The notes under the pieces: generated by a model
What the model saw: the letters and a program-made list of their open reading frames with translations, nothing else
What the model was told of the DNA's origin: nothing
The model's database searches: none
Position numbers and translations under genes: made by a program
Shown: positions 14,934 through 27,949 of the stretch, one piece after another
How the letters are laid out: each line of letters starts with the position of its first letter
Numbering within the stretch: the stretch's first letter is position 1
NCBI RefSeq assembly: GCF_021347895.1
Contig: NC_067118.1
Coordinates: forward strand, 15,531,011 to 15,595,010
Length of the DNA stretch: 64,000 bases
Direction of reading: 5' to 3'
DNA from: Acanthochromis polyacanthus
Lineage: Eukaryota > Chordata > Actinopteri > Pomacentridae

Positions 14934-15834
14934 TCATCCATCCATTATTAATATACTGCTTAACCCTTTAAGCTTCAGTCAATTCCAGCTGTTTTCAGTA
15001 CAAAAAAATCGCTAATATTCTATTTTTAAATTAAAAAAATTACGAAAAATACAGGGAATATTGGACGGGCATCGCGAGGTGCATTTCCTTGAAAATGACC
15101 GATTCGGGGATTTTATACCGACTTCAGGACATGTTTTGGATAAAATAGTTTACTGGCTTGTGTTGTCTGGATGTAAAAGGTTGGATTGTGGCCGTTTTTT
15201 GTGGAATCTTTTTTTTTTGTGTGTAATAATAAACCCGGAAATGTGAGTCGCGCTGTGTGCGTTGAAGCTGTGTATAGAGAACGGATGGATGAATATTCGT
15301 TTTTGTCGGACAAATGTGTTTTTCTCACCCGCTGTGGTAATCGCATCTGAAAGTGGTTTATACCGGCGGATTCATGAGAATCTAAGCTTTCCATCGGCGT
15401 ATAGTGTTTGTATAATCGTGTTTGCAGCCGTCGGACATTCTTGAAATTCCTATGCAAATTAGAAGGTGTACCGCCGGCGGTACACTGAAGCTTAAGGGGT
15501 TTTAATCATCATTAGGGTCGCAGGGGGCTGGAGTCTATCCCAGCAGACTTAGGGTGAAGGCAGGGGACACCCTACACAGGTCACCAGTCTATCACAGGGC
15601 TACACATAGAGACAAACAAGCACATTCACACTTACGGACAATTTAGAATCACCAATTAACCTCAGCATATTTTTGGACTGTGGGAGGAAGCTGGAGAACC
15701 TGGAGAAAACCCACGCATGCAGAAGGAGAGCATGCAAACTCCATCCAGAAAGATCCTAGGCCCAGGCTGGGACATGAACCATGGATCTTCAAGCTGGGCG
15801 ACAGTGCTAACCACTACTTCACTGTGCAGCCCCC
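14934..15834 (-). mobile_element. tRNA-derived SINE interrupted by piggyBac-like copy 2
   Basis: The tail end TCATCCATCCATTATTAATA at 14,934-14,963 is separated by the 538-bp insertion from the body and head at 15,502-15,834. Removing the insertion and one TTAA restores the order seen in the other copies. Confidence 0.85.
14964..15501 (-). mobile_element. piggyBac-like non-autonomous element, copy 2
   Basis: This is the same element in inverse orientation, between TTAA at 14960-14963 and 15502-15505. The palindrome is at 15466-15485. The right end reads AGGGGTT rather than AAGGG, a small change. Interior sequence matches copy 1 closely by eye. It is inserted inside a SINE. Confidence 0.85.
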
Positions 15835-18598
15835 CATGAGATGTGCCAGAGAAAAAAAGGCTTATGATATAAATGAACTGCAATCCATAAAGCCGACCAC
15901 AGCTGAGCAGAGGGGTTGTCTTTATATAAAATGCCCCAGTTCTCAAAGCTCTAATCATTCCTTTACCGAGGATTTGAAAGACAGGGATTGGTCAAAGAGA
16001 GACAGGTTTAAAAGAGGTTCAATTGTCAGCACTTAGCTAAAGCATTTCTTCAACTGAAGGGTCATTTGACCCAAATTCAAGCTGGATATGACAAGTGCCA
16101 TGTTACTTAAAGGTTTACTTCCAACCCAGTTAGTAGAAATAGACAGAGAGGGAAAAAAGACTTTGAGGCTGAGCCTTTCCTGAGTCCAACCCACTCTCAC
16201 AAAAGAAAGATAAGAATCAGTCAGGTCAGATTCAGAGAAGTCATAAAAACTGAGGAGAAATTCAAATAGCCTAGGTGTCAGTATTCTCAAGGTCATCAGA
16301 TGCTTAGTGTTAAATGCAACACAACACAAAACACACTGCTAGTGATGTAAAGTGTTGGCACTGACTGAATTGTCCCAACCTTTACATACTGTTAAGTGAC
16401 ACTTCCTTAATAAAGTAATGGTAGCATAAGATGTTTGTGCAGGTTATTATGTTTAAATGTTGCGTTCCATTGTGACAGCTCCCCCTATTGCTCATAGTAA
16501 ATCTGACTGGCACAAAGGAGGTCAGGTGTTACAGACCCAAAGTGAGGAGGAGGTCAGGGTGGATGGGTCCACAAAACACTGGGCTTTCACACAGGAGGCT
16601 GCTCTTCATGTCCTGTTTGAACCTGTCAAGGTTTCTTCTTACATGAGCATTCCATAACGTTAACCGTATGTTCTTCATTTGCTCTATAATACTGCAAGTC
16701 AGCGTTTCTTTTGACCTAGCCCTTGCTATATACTTTTAACCCAAAGCATGATCTTTCCTTAAACCTAACAAAGTTGTTTTTTTGACACAACTCTAACAAA
16801 TCCTTATCAAAGCAGTCACTGTGAATGGGTTATTTATCTCCTACTGATGCTGCATTCCTATGTGTCTTATCAGGAAACCAAACAACCGATATGGTTGCCC
16901 TGGTTAAAGGACTTGTTGTGATAGTAAAGCTAGCTGAAAACCTGTCGTAATGGGGTGCTTTGATGGCTCATTTGGTTATTAGTACTAACATTTATCACCC
17001 AGGGAATTAATTAGCAAATCACGAACAAAGCTGCTCTACGTTAAAAATCAATCAGGAGTACATGAAGGGGTGCTTATTTCTGTTGCTGTGCCAAGGGAGC
17101 ATGAGTCAATAGTAAGACAGCAGCATGCAGACAGCTATAATGACCCCGTTATGAACTACAAGCTGAGGCCTTCATTTTACTGATAGCTAATGACGAAAGC
17201 TCCAGAAAAATACAATGGAAATTTGCTTTCTGTTATACTTTTGAAGAGAAACAACAGAAAAATCTAGGAGTGTTATGTGTGCTGGACACTACTGGAACAG
17301 TCTCCCATCTCTTCAGACTGACCACTATGTACACCAAGTAATGTTTTCACTGCCCACAACACGAAAATATCGGAATATTTCAGAGAAGAGCTCATATGGT
17401 GTCTAATTAATACCCACCAGTCAATGATTGTCATGGCATTTTAGGCAGCCTAAAGACTGATTGGGGGAGAAAAATTCAACTACTATATCTAGATGATTGC
17501 TTTTTTATCTATACTTTTCTAGTAAAATATGACATCATTATTTATTTCAGTTAGAAGTCATCAAAGCTGTTTAAAGCTGCACAGATATATTCAGGAGTTA
17601 CAATTTCTTTTATTGGTATTCAGTTATATATCAGGAGATATCAGGAGATTCAAAGCAGAGTGAATTTTCAAAGCAACTGAATCACAACAAAACAGGTCAT
17701 AAAAAATGCACATATTTGCATGAGCTAGGAAATTGGAATTTTTCAGTTAACAAGAGACATTTGCAGAGGACAGCAGACATTTCGTGAGTCACTTTTAGCT
17801 CATTGTTCCACTTTGACAGCCTCAGCTGAATAGTTGCATATACTAAACTGAATCAACCTTTTTAACTTGTGAAGTGTTCCAAAGGAGAACATTTAATTGA
17901 CTTAGGGTAAGAATGAACATTTCAATAGATCTGTTTTCCTTCTGGCCCTGCAGATATACAATTATTATTTCTTCAAAACTGTACTAATTTTTTAACTGTT
18001 TTTTTATTTTCTAAATTTTAACTACTACAAAACTATTTCCTGAAGGCAATTCCTAAAGGTTTTTCCCCCTATTTTCAACATCAACATATGTGTCTGAATG
18101 ACCCACAAACATACTGATTTAGTATTCTTACAGCCATACAACAGTAAGATAAATCATAAACTTTTTTCACAAGGTATTATTAGAGGAAACGTTGGGGCAT
18201 TTTTGACAGACGTGGTTCATGTGCATAGCGGTCTGAAAATCTCATTTCTTGGTAATCTGCCTATCAGTTATGTGAAATCTTGTGTGAAAAGATGACATTC
18301 GTCCTGAGATTTATATAAAAATGAGCAATTTCAACATTCAGGACAGGATTTAGCCTCAAGGCAGCATCAGTCTGCTCAGTCAGTTTCATGGCAATTAGAT
18401 TTTGCCATTGGTTACTAGATTCTGATCTAATGCAGCTAAAGATTTTGACCCAATAGTGCAATTTAGGAGTATCAAAGACTTCTAAATTGTTCTAGGGGGA
18501 CCTAGGGGGACCGAGAGAATGATATATCTAAAGAAGATGTATCATTAAGATCCCATGTCGCCATCCAAGCAGATGACAATATGGGTTTAAAATAATAT
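15835..18598. other. mostly unique intron sequence
   Basis: Only the short repeat piece at 16.7 kb is recognised. Confidence 0.6.
16730..16800 (-). repeat. unclassified repeat piece (GTTAGGTTTAAG type), inverse
   Basis: TTTTAACCCAAAGCATGATC and TTTCCTTAAACCTAACAAAG are the inverse of the motif at 26,945. Boundaries unclear. Confidence 0.55.
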
Positions 18599-18966
18599 CA
18601 TCCATCCATCCATTCTCTATACACCGCTTTATCCTCACTAGGGGCGCGGGGGGTGCTGGGGTCTATCCCAGCTGACTCGGGTGAAGGCAGGGGACACCCT
18701 GGACAGGTCGCCAGTCTGTCGCAGGGCTACATATACAGACAGACAATCACACTCACATTCATACCTACGGGCAATTTAGAGTCATCAATTAACCTCAGCA
18801 TATTTTTGGACTGTGGGAGGAAGCCGGAGTGCCCGGAGAAAACCCATGCATGCACAGGGAGAACATGCGAACTCCATGCAGAAAGATCCCAGCCCCAGGC
18901 CGGGATTTGAACCGGGGATCTTCTTGCTGCAAGGCAAAAGTGCTAACCACTACGCCTGTGGTGGCC
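18599..18966 (-). mobile_element. tRNA-derived SINE with ATGGATGG tail, full length
   Basis: It runs from CATCCATCCATCCATTC through TTTTTGGACTGTGGGAGGAA to the tRNA-like head: TTTGAACCGGGGATC (B box, inverse) and TGCTAACCACTACGCC (A box, inverse). Confidence 0.9.
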
Positions 18967-19153
18967 TATTATCAAACGAACTTCATCCCAGTGTTTAAAT
19001 ACTTGTGTTTTATCCATATGGTTTTAAAACCTGAGTGTGGTGCTAGACGAGAGATCCCACGGTAATCTGGCCAATACCTGTTAGGATGTCTTGCTATACA
19101 CCAAAATGCTGAATAGACAGATAGATATTATTTCCCTGCTTTGAATATAAATA

Positions 19154-20790
<1,637 letters not shown>

Positions 20791-20792
20791 TA

Positions 20793-22030
20793 TTTGCAGC
20801 ATACTTAGTATGTTTAGAAAAGGACTCCTCGACTCTCTCTCTCTCTCTTCTATTCCTGATTGTTTCGGAGCCACAAGATCACATTTCCACCCTGCAGACA
20901 TATCAGCAAACCCTCTGCGAACAAACAATCTCTCTTCATGGTTACGTTCAGCGTTGAGGTCTCTCAGTATAAGTCCTGCAAAGTGCCTACATCGCAAAGA
21001 AAAGAAAAGTGCTTCCATTGCTGTGACCTTTCAGATTAAAGAGGGATCAAAGATAAGTAGGTGTGGTGTTGGGGTGTTGTGATGTAATCTGCCAAGCAGT
21101 GAGTAATTCACAAGGCAGCCTCTTTATAGAATCCATGACTCTCATTGAAGATCACACTGCAACGTCAATTCTCTGCCTCTTTTACCTCTCCACCAGGCTG
21201 AAATCAATTCGTGCTCAGGTGCCTTTCTGTGCGGCTTTCCCTAGAGAAAGATTTCCCACTCCTGAAGATGGATACACTGTAAGGTAAGACTATGAAATCA
21301 CCAAGCTAATGCTGTGTAACAATCAGTGTGTCAAAAATACAATGATTCCTGACAGATGCCAGAGCATCACTTTTTCTTTTACAAGAACCTGTCTTGCATT
21401 GACTCACAGGCCCACACACTACATACACCTCACAAAGTCCATGTAATGAGAAATCAATCCAGTGAAACTGACAATTCAGAGAAGCACTCCTGGGAAATTA
21501 GAGATTCCTGCAGAGGTGAGGAGAACCAAGGATGAGGTCCTGGTGCTGTGGTTTGGCTGTGGTTGGTCACAGAGCCTGTATGACATAATGTAAATGTACA
21601 AATGAGAAGAGACACTAAAGAAGAGTTACTCCACAGAGAAATTGATTTGAAATCAAAGTTGCTACAGCTAATTTCTTGATTGTGTGTGTGTGATTGAGTA
21701 TCTGTTCATCCTCTGATAAGCATTGCTCTTTCTACATCAGACCACAGATTAACAGGCTGTGACACACTTTTGAAAACAAGTTACACAATGCTTGGATGCT
21801 TCACACTGTGATCCTGTTAATAAATCAGGATGCTAATATTCTTTGTTAAACTGTCTCTACAACAACATCCTGTTCTGTTTACAATAATTAAATAAACTCT
21901 GGATCTGATGCGAAAAACCCAAACTATGTCAGGTATGCTGATAGTATTCACTGGAATACTGCAGAATGTTGCATATGCCCAGAGCTAGTAAGCTGCGTTG
22001 AGAAGTTAATGTGTTGCATTTAAGTCTGCA
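20793..22030. other. unique intron sequence
   Basis: A short CT run at about 20,833-20,849; otherwise nothing recognised. Confidence 0.6.
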
Positions 22031-22235
22031 CTAGGGATGTGCGCGACTAGTCGTTTAATCGTTCAACCGCCTATTCATTTATTAAACGTTTAGTATTTTG
22101 CTAGTCGGTTAAACGCTGCATTAAGCATCATGCACCTTGTTCTTCACGCCTCTGCATCTTCTTCTTTGTAAATAGGCTGGCGCCGCCATGCAGCTCTACG
22201 CTCAGGCGTGCGCCGCACACTCGTCCCGTCTGGGC
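22031..22235 (+). mobile_element. possible hAT-like terminal sequence before the 18S piece
   Basis: CTAGGGATGTGCGCGACTAG followed by alternating TTAAACG/TTTAATCG motifs resembles ends of some hAT families. A CpG-rich piece (GGCGCCGCCATGCAGCTC region) follows, directly before the 18S sequence. The matching end was not found. Confidence 0.35.
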
Positions 22236-22364
22236 TACCTGGTTGATCCTGCCAGTAGTATACGCTTGTCTCAAAGATTAAGCCATGCAAGTCTAAGTAC
22301 ACACGGCCGGTACAGTGAAACTGCGAATGGCTCATTAAATCAGTTATGGTTTCTTTGATCGCTC
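22236..22364 (+). pseudogene. 18S rRNA 5'-end fragment
   Basis: The fragment begins exactly at the mature 18S start (TACCTGGTTGATCCTGCCAG). It continues collinearly through AAGATTAAGCCATGCAAGTC and ACACACGGCCGGTACAGTGA to TTTGATCGCTC, about the first 129 nt. Three differences from the usual vertebrate sequence are visible: two in GTATACG (normally GCATATG) and one in GGTTTC (normally GGTTCC). It is too short to be functional and has no rDNA unit around it. Confidence 0.93.
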
Positions 22365-22980
22365 TCTCAACGATACCCAACAGACTTATCAAAATGTCTG
22401 ATCCACTTGTGAACTCTTCCTCATCTGTCAAGCAAACCCAGCCATCATCATTGTCATTTACGACGGGGCCGTGAACGCCACTGCAGCCTCCATCGTTATT
22501 ATCAGTGCATTTTCTCCCGCGTCTGCTGCTATTTCCGCGTTTTTTTTTCAACCCCTGCTATCCCCCTCATCATTAGCGGTGTTTTGACCACTCCAGCTAC
22601 ACCCACCACGTCCCTTCCTGCCACCCCGAAGCAAAGCATCGGCTCCATTATGTGCTGCTTGTGGACTGTCATGGCATACCGACCCACTGCCGTTACGCAC
22701 AGACACAGCAGCACTTTCTGTCTCAGTGGAGGACTGAACATCTTCATCAGAGGGTGAATATTCCTCTTCAGAATATGAGTAAGCCATTACTTGACAAAGT
22801 ACTTTGTCAGCGTTGGCCAGACCTCTCGGTATGGTGAGTTTTCTCACTCTAAAATGTGCCGTCTTGCGCTCTGATACGCTCCGACGGCGAGCCTCATCTC
22901 CTCGGTTTTCAAACTCTGTAAACTCCAAAATTTTGAATGAAAACACGCCCACAACTGATGCTCAGATTGAAGTTCCAGAT
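22365..22980 (-). pseudogene. unrecognised acidic-serine reading frame, broken
   Basis: A minus-strand frame beginning MAYSYSEEEYSPSDEDV at about 22,785 runs through a serine- and acid-rich stretch and then a glycine/arginine-rich stretch to about 22,550. Across a run of nine T at about 22,541-22,549 it shifts into another frame (NDNDDGWVCLTDEEEF) that runs into the 18S piece. Composition suggests a disordered N-terminus such as those of some transposases or chromatin proteins. I do not recognise the family. Confidence 0.35.
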
Positions 22981-23036
22981 GTCCGCCATCACCATGTTTC
23001 ATTGGTTGAAACCAAACCAGAGCAGGAAGAAAAGTG

Positions 23037-23213
23037 GGGGTGCCGATAGCTCAACAGGTTGACCCATCAACAGGGGCTATAGTCCCCAGCAGACATGGGT
23101 TTGAATCCAGCCCATAGGACTTTGCTGCAGGTCCTTTGCCCACTCTTTCCCCCACTATCCTGTCTCTCTCTCACTGCCTGTCAATAACGCCAAAAAGGCC
23201 CAAAAAGTAAAAG
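23037..23213 (+). mobile_element. tRNA-derived SINE, second family
   Basis: A-box-like TAGCTCAACAGGTTGA and B-box GGGTTTGAATCC are followed by CACTCTTTCCCCCACTATCC, TGTCTCTCTCTCACTGCCTG and TCAATAACGCCAAAAAGGCC. The tail is A-rich. Confidence 0.8.
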
Positions 23214-24904
23214 TTGGGCATACAACTTCAGTATTCTACCTTTAGTCAGAAAAATCAAAGTGTATAATAAGTATAATCAATCACTTTGATGCTGAAAATG
23301 CATTGATATCATTATTATTTTTGATGTATTATATAAACTTTTTTCAGCACTACAATGTTAGACAGTGGAAGCAGCAACAAAGTCCAACTCTGCTTAATGT
23401 TAAAGTTGACAAAGACTCAAAACTTGAAAAGTATGAGAGTTCAAAAAAGCAGCTTGTACACTGTGCCGAGTGTGAATGGCATATCACAGTATAATGCACC
23501 AACACCTGAAGAGAAACATGCAAATGCTATTCAGCACAGAACCACTTTATATTTGTTTGTTTTACTACTGCTCTCATATACTGTGTTTTAATGCTCATGA
23601 AACTGTTCTAATTTACATATGTATGAAATAGGGATGGAAACATGGCTCATTAAGACAAAATGTGAACTAGCAGTCACTTTATCTGATAAACCTACCTTAT
23701 ACAAGGGATAGAAATGACAACTGTGCTGAGAAATCAGCTTTATTTTCCATAGAATTTTAAGTTTCAATCAGAATCAGAGATTAATTACACAATACGTAGA
23801 TGAAAGTATATCAAATTTTGTAGATACTCTATCTTTTTTATGCCACCTAATCTGTAAAAGAGGCTTTACATTGAAGTAAAAATACCACTATTATCTTAGC
23901 AACAAAGAGATTGTAACATAATTTAGCTCTTCCAGTGTTTTTATGCTTAGACATGAAAACAAACACAATAAAACCTCATCAGATTTGGCAAACTTGCCAC
24001 AGAAATTAAACAAGAGAGAAAGCTGGATTTGGTGAGAAACCCCTGGAGACTGAAAGCTCACTGTAATATTTCTGAGAGCAGGTATCAGGACTGGTGCATC
24101 ATTATCAAAGCTAGATTACCTGCTGTGTGTACACCTCATCTGCCTGCTCTATACAGACTGTCGCTCTATTGTGGCTTCATAGGATTTATGGCTGGGGGTA
24201 GCCAACAAACATCAGACACCATTGCTTTATATTCTTCTCTATTTTTCCCTCTCTTCCACACAAAAACTGTAACTGCCAAAGAATTGAACTCATCTGCATG
24301 TTTAGTGGATGATCCAAGCCATTACTTGCTGAGTAGAAAGTCAATGTAGTGGCATGGCATCAAAGAGGCAACAAACAGTGTGTAAGAAACGTGAAGTCTG
24401 CGCTGAGCTGAGTATAGCACAGCATTTGCCAATAGCTTCAACTGTGACAAATGTGAAAAACAACAAAAAAAAAAAACAGGTTGAATTTCAGCACCAGCAA
24501 CTGCAAACTACAATGTAAAAAAAAATGTAAAGACTTGTTGCTGCACAGGATCTGGCCTTCTCCACCTGCAGACCTTCACATGGGTGTTAGCGTCAACACA
24601 ACAACTCATTACAAACACACAGACACCGAAATAAGCTCACTCAGTGGAATATTCACAGCTATGAGACAACAAGGAATTATTTGTTTGTTTTATTTCATTC
24701 ATTTTTAAAATACATTTTTTTTAAAAATGTTTCATGTAAATACAACAGTCACCAAACACTAATGAAAGGGAGCAGAAAGAAGACAAGTCTTATTATAAAT
24801 AATTTTCTATTTGGTAATTCTAAATTAATATTTTCACTAAGGCACAAATTTGTCTGCAACTCTGCAAGATGGTACTACTGTTTTTGGAAAGTCATTATTT
24901 CCTG
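23214..24904. other. unique intron sequence
   Basis: No feature supported. Confidence 0.6.
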
Positions 24905-25149
24905 TGTGGGTTCCAACTGGGTTCTCCAGCTTCCTCCCACAGTCCAAAAACATGCTGAGGTTTAATGGGTGATTCTAAATTGACCGTAGGTGTGAATGCG
25001 AGTGCGATTGTCTCTCTATGTAGCCCTGTGATAAACTGGTGGCTAGTCCAAGGTGTCCCCTGTCTTCACCCTAAGTCAGCTGGGATTGACTCCAGCCCCC
25101 TACGACCTTAATGAGGATTAAGCAGTGAATAGATAATGGATGGATGGAT
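24905..25149 (+). mobile_element. tRNA-derived SINE with ATGGATGG tail, headless
   Basis: It starts in the body (CTTCCTCCCACAGTCCAAAA) and ends AGATAATGGATGGATGGAT. The tRNA-like head is absent. Confidence 0.85.
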
Positions 25150-26663
25150 TATTATGTGTCTTGTTTGGGTTATGGGTTTAAAGGGTAAAACAAAACAAAC
25201 AAAAAAACTAAGCATTTGATCTTGCCATAGGATCTGCAGTGTGTGTGACAAAGGTGAAATCTATTTTTAGAATCGCTGTCTGGGAGATGGAAGTTTTATT
25301 TAGATACACAATAGAAAAACTTTTGCCAAATTTACACCAAATTATTCACACAGGAGTCAAAAGACTATCTGAGACTGCAGACTACTGTCAGCAGCATATA
25401 ATGTTGTGCATGTGCTTGTGTGCAGTACTACATAGTGCATGCAGGAGATTTCTATTAAATAAGAGTTTATTTTGAAATGCTTTCACTGATTCATTTAATA
25501 TTTTGATATCAAATTCAGTATCTGCAATCACACAAATTCAATGGTGTTGGTTCTAATTATCAAATTTGTGGAATTGCTGCATCCTCACTGACCCTATAAA
25601 ACTGAAATAGACTCATTTCTTTACATATTACAAAAATGTAAGAATGCATAGTAGAATATTTAGCTTGGTGTGTGTTTCTGTTATATGGCCCATTAAAAGA
25701 CAGCTTTAACTGAAACATATAGTCTTAACACAAACCCCGTGCTGTCTCAGTAGAGAGACTCTGTCATCCACAATACATCATTCTGGTCAGTATAGAAACC
25801 ACAGTGTGTTAAAGGCAGAACAATAGCGCTCTGCTGTGCCATAGTCACTGACAAGGCAACCATTGACAGCTTCAAAGCTATGATAGCTCTGTGTTTACAG
25901 TTATACTGCTGCAGAAATAAAACTACCCAGAGTCTACCCAAGTTGTCCAGAAGACTTCACAAGAAATAAGCATGGGGAAAGAAAAGCATGTGATCAGTGT
26001 AGACCTTTAAGGCTACTTGTGGTATTTTGGAGATGTTAAACCTATAACACCAAGACTGTCCTGTCTATGGAATTTGTTATTATGCATCCATTATGATTCA
26101 GATTCAGATCAATCCTACTGAAAGTGTGTCTATACATGTTTAATGCCATTTGCATTCTGTTTATGATTTCCAGACAGCCAGCAAATTCCCCTCAGTTATC
26201 TGCAAATCAAATATATCCTAACAGTGCTGGCTAGCGTCCGCATTCAGATCAATGCTAGAAAGCGTCCCTGCTGCTCTGTTATCAGCAACAGTGAGAACAT
26301 GTGGGTGTGCTGCAGTGCAGCAGGGAGGCCTGGCACATTACAAAACCACTGTTGCTATTTCTGGAGCTAGAGATGCTTATAAGTCAAGGGGTGCGCTGAG
26401 TATTAAGGGTGTGGAGCCTGGATGCATGTCCAGCTGCTCTCATTAGCGTTAACCGCAATTGACATCTGACATACAACATTCTCACTGTCTCTAAATGAGC
26501 AAGTGACTAGTGGAGGCAATTAAAGGTGAGAGAAATAATGTGTGACATGTCTGCTACGTTCTGACAGGTTTGTTCTGCTGCTGCCACAGAATGTTGACTT
26601 GAGCAGGACATGGTCAATAGATCGCTAACAGTTTCCTGATTTAATCACTTGTTAAATTAGCTC
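25150..26663. other. unique intron sequence
   Basis: No feature supported. Confidence 0.6.
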
Positions 26664-26843
26664 TGTATACTGAATCTCAAAACATCCCTGGTTTCTACAA
26701 CATGTCCTCATAAACTAATGGTAGAAACTAATGACTCCTAAAATAACATGACAGCTATCAAATGAGGCAGTATGAAGAATGACAAAATCTGCAGATGTGG
26801 CAGAGGCAAAAGGTAGTCACAAGACCTTGATCCAGGAGAGGGA
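26664..26843 (+). repeat. unclassified interspersed repeat, copy 1
   Basis: CATCCCTGGTTTCTACAACA, AATGAGGCAGTATGAAGAAT and AAGACCTTGATCCAGGAGA recur at 30,117-30,290 in the same orientation with scattered differences. No frame and no terminal repeats seen. Confidence 0.7.
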
Positions 26844-26944
26844 GATTTGTTTCCTCTGTGGAACCATTGTTTTCACATGCAGCCGACAATCTGTTTTTTG
26901 TTCATTATTATTCTAATTTACAGTCTGTTTGGTTGAGTTTATGT

Positions 26945-27012
26945 ATCTGAACTATTTGGTTAGGTTTAAGAAAAATCATGTGTTGGGTTAAAATAGACTG
27001 TTTTCCACTTGC
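26945..27012 (+). repeat. unclassified repeat piece (GTTAGGTTTAAG type)
   Basis: TTTGGTTAGGTTTAAGAAAA and ATCATGTGTTGGGTTAAAAT match, in inverse, the sequence at about 16,730-16,790. Confidence 0.55.
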
Positions 27013-27654
27013 AAAAAGTTTCCTCTCTATTTTTGTGACTATGGGGGAATCATTTCAATGGACACCATCACCTTTCGTATGCATTCGACAATAAAGAGGT
27101 CACCTACAGAAACACCTGATGACATCTGATGTAATACACTGCTGTATGGAATATGTTGCATCAGGTCTCGTCATTTTGTGCACATTGACAATAATTAATG
27201 CAATTAAAAAAACGTAACCTGACAAAAGTCACAGCAGCATTTAGGAATAGGATGACAAGGTCACAGCAAATTCAATCCATCCCTGTGGAATCACTATAAT
27301 GAGTGAAGTGGTTTGTAGGTGTGGATGGAATATTCTGGTTTGAGTGAAGGTCAGCTTTACTGAAATCATATATTTATGCAACTGATTATAGTCAATTGTG
27401 GTCTATTTGGCATCTGCTTAAATGTACTACAGCAAGTACAACGGTCACTGGATAGAAAGGTGTCAGGCAATGTTTTCTTCTAAAAACAAACCATGCTGCC
27501 TCAGCTTAGCATTTAGTAAAACATTCACAGATGTCACTTATTTTGTAGAAAAAAATTGAGTGTCTCAAGTGACCATGAACAATGCTTAGAATTACTTGAA
27601 GCACAGAGGACACATAAATAATTGAATGAAGTGTGAGTCATCACATTCTCGGCC

Positions 27655-27949
27655 TTCCCGGAATCTTTCTGCATGGAGTTTACATGTTCTCCCTGTGCAT
27701 GCGTGGGTTTTCTCCGAGTACTCCAGTTTCCTCCCACAGTCCAAAAACATGCTGAGGTTAATTGGTAACTCAAAACTGTCTGTAAGCATGAATGTGAGTG
27801 TTATTGCTTGTCTCTATATGTAGCCCTGTGATAGACTGGTGACCTGTCCATGGTGTTCCTTGCCTTCAGCCTAAGTCTGCTGGGATAGACTCCAGCCTTC
27901 CCACGACCCTAATGAGGATGAAGTGGTGTATAAATAATGGATGGATGGA
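27655..27949 (+). mobile_element. tRNA-derived SINE with ATGGATGG tail, headless
   Basis: It starts at GGAATCTTTCTGCATGGAGT, downstream of the B box, and ends AAATAATGGATGGATGGA. Confidence 0.85.

Noticed and set aside
22236..22364. Functional 18S rRNA gene
   Set aside because: Only the first 129 nt are present and no rDNA unit surrounds them.
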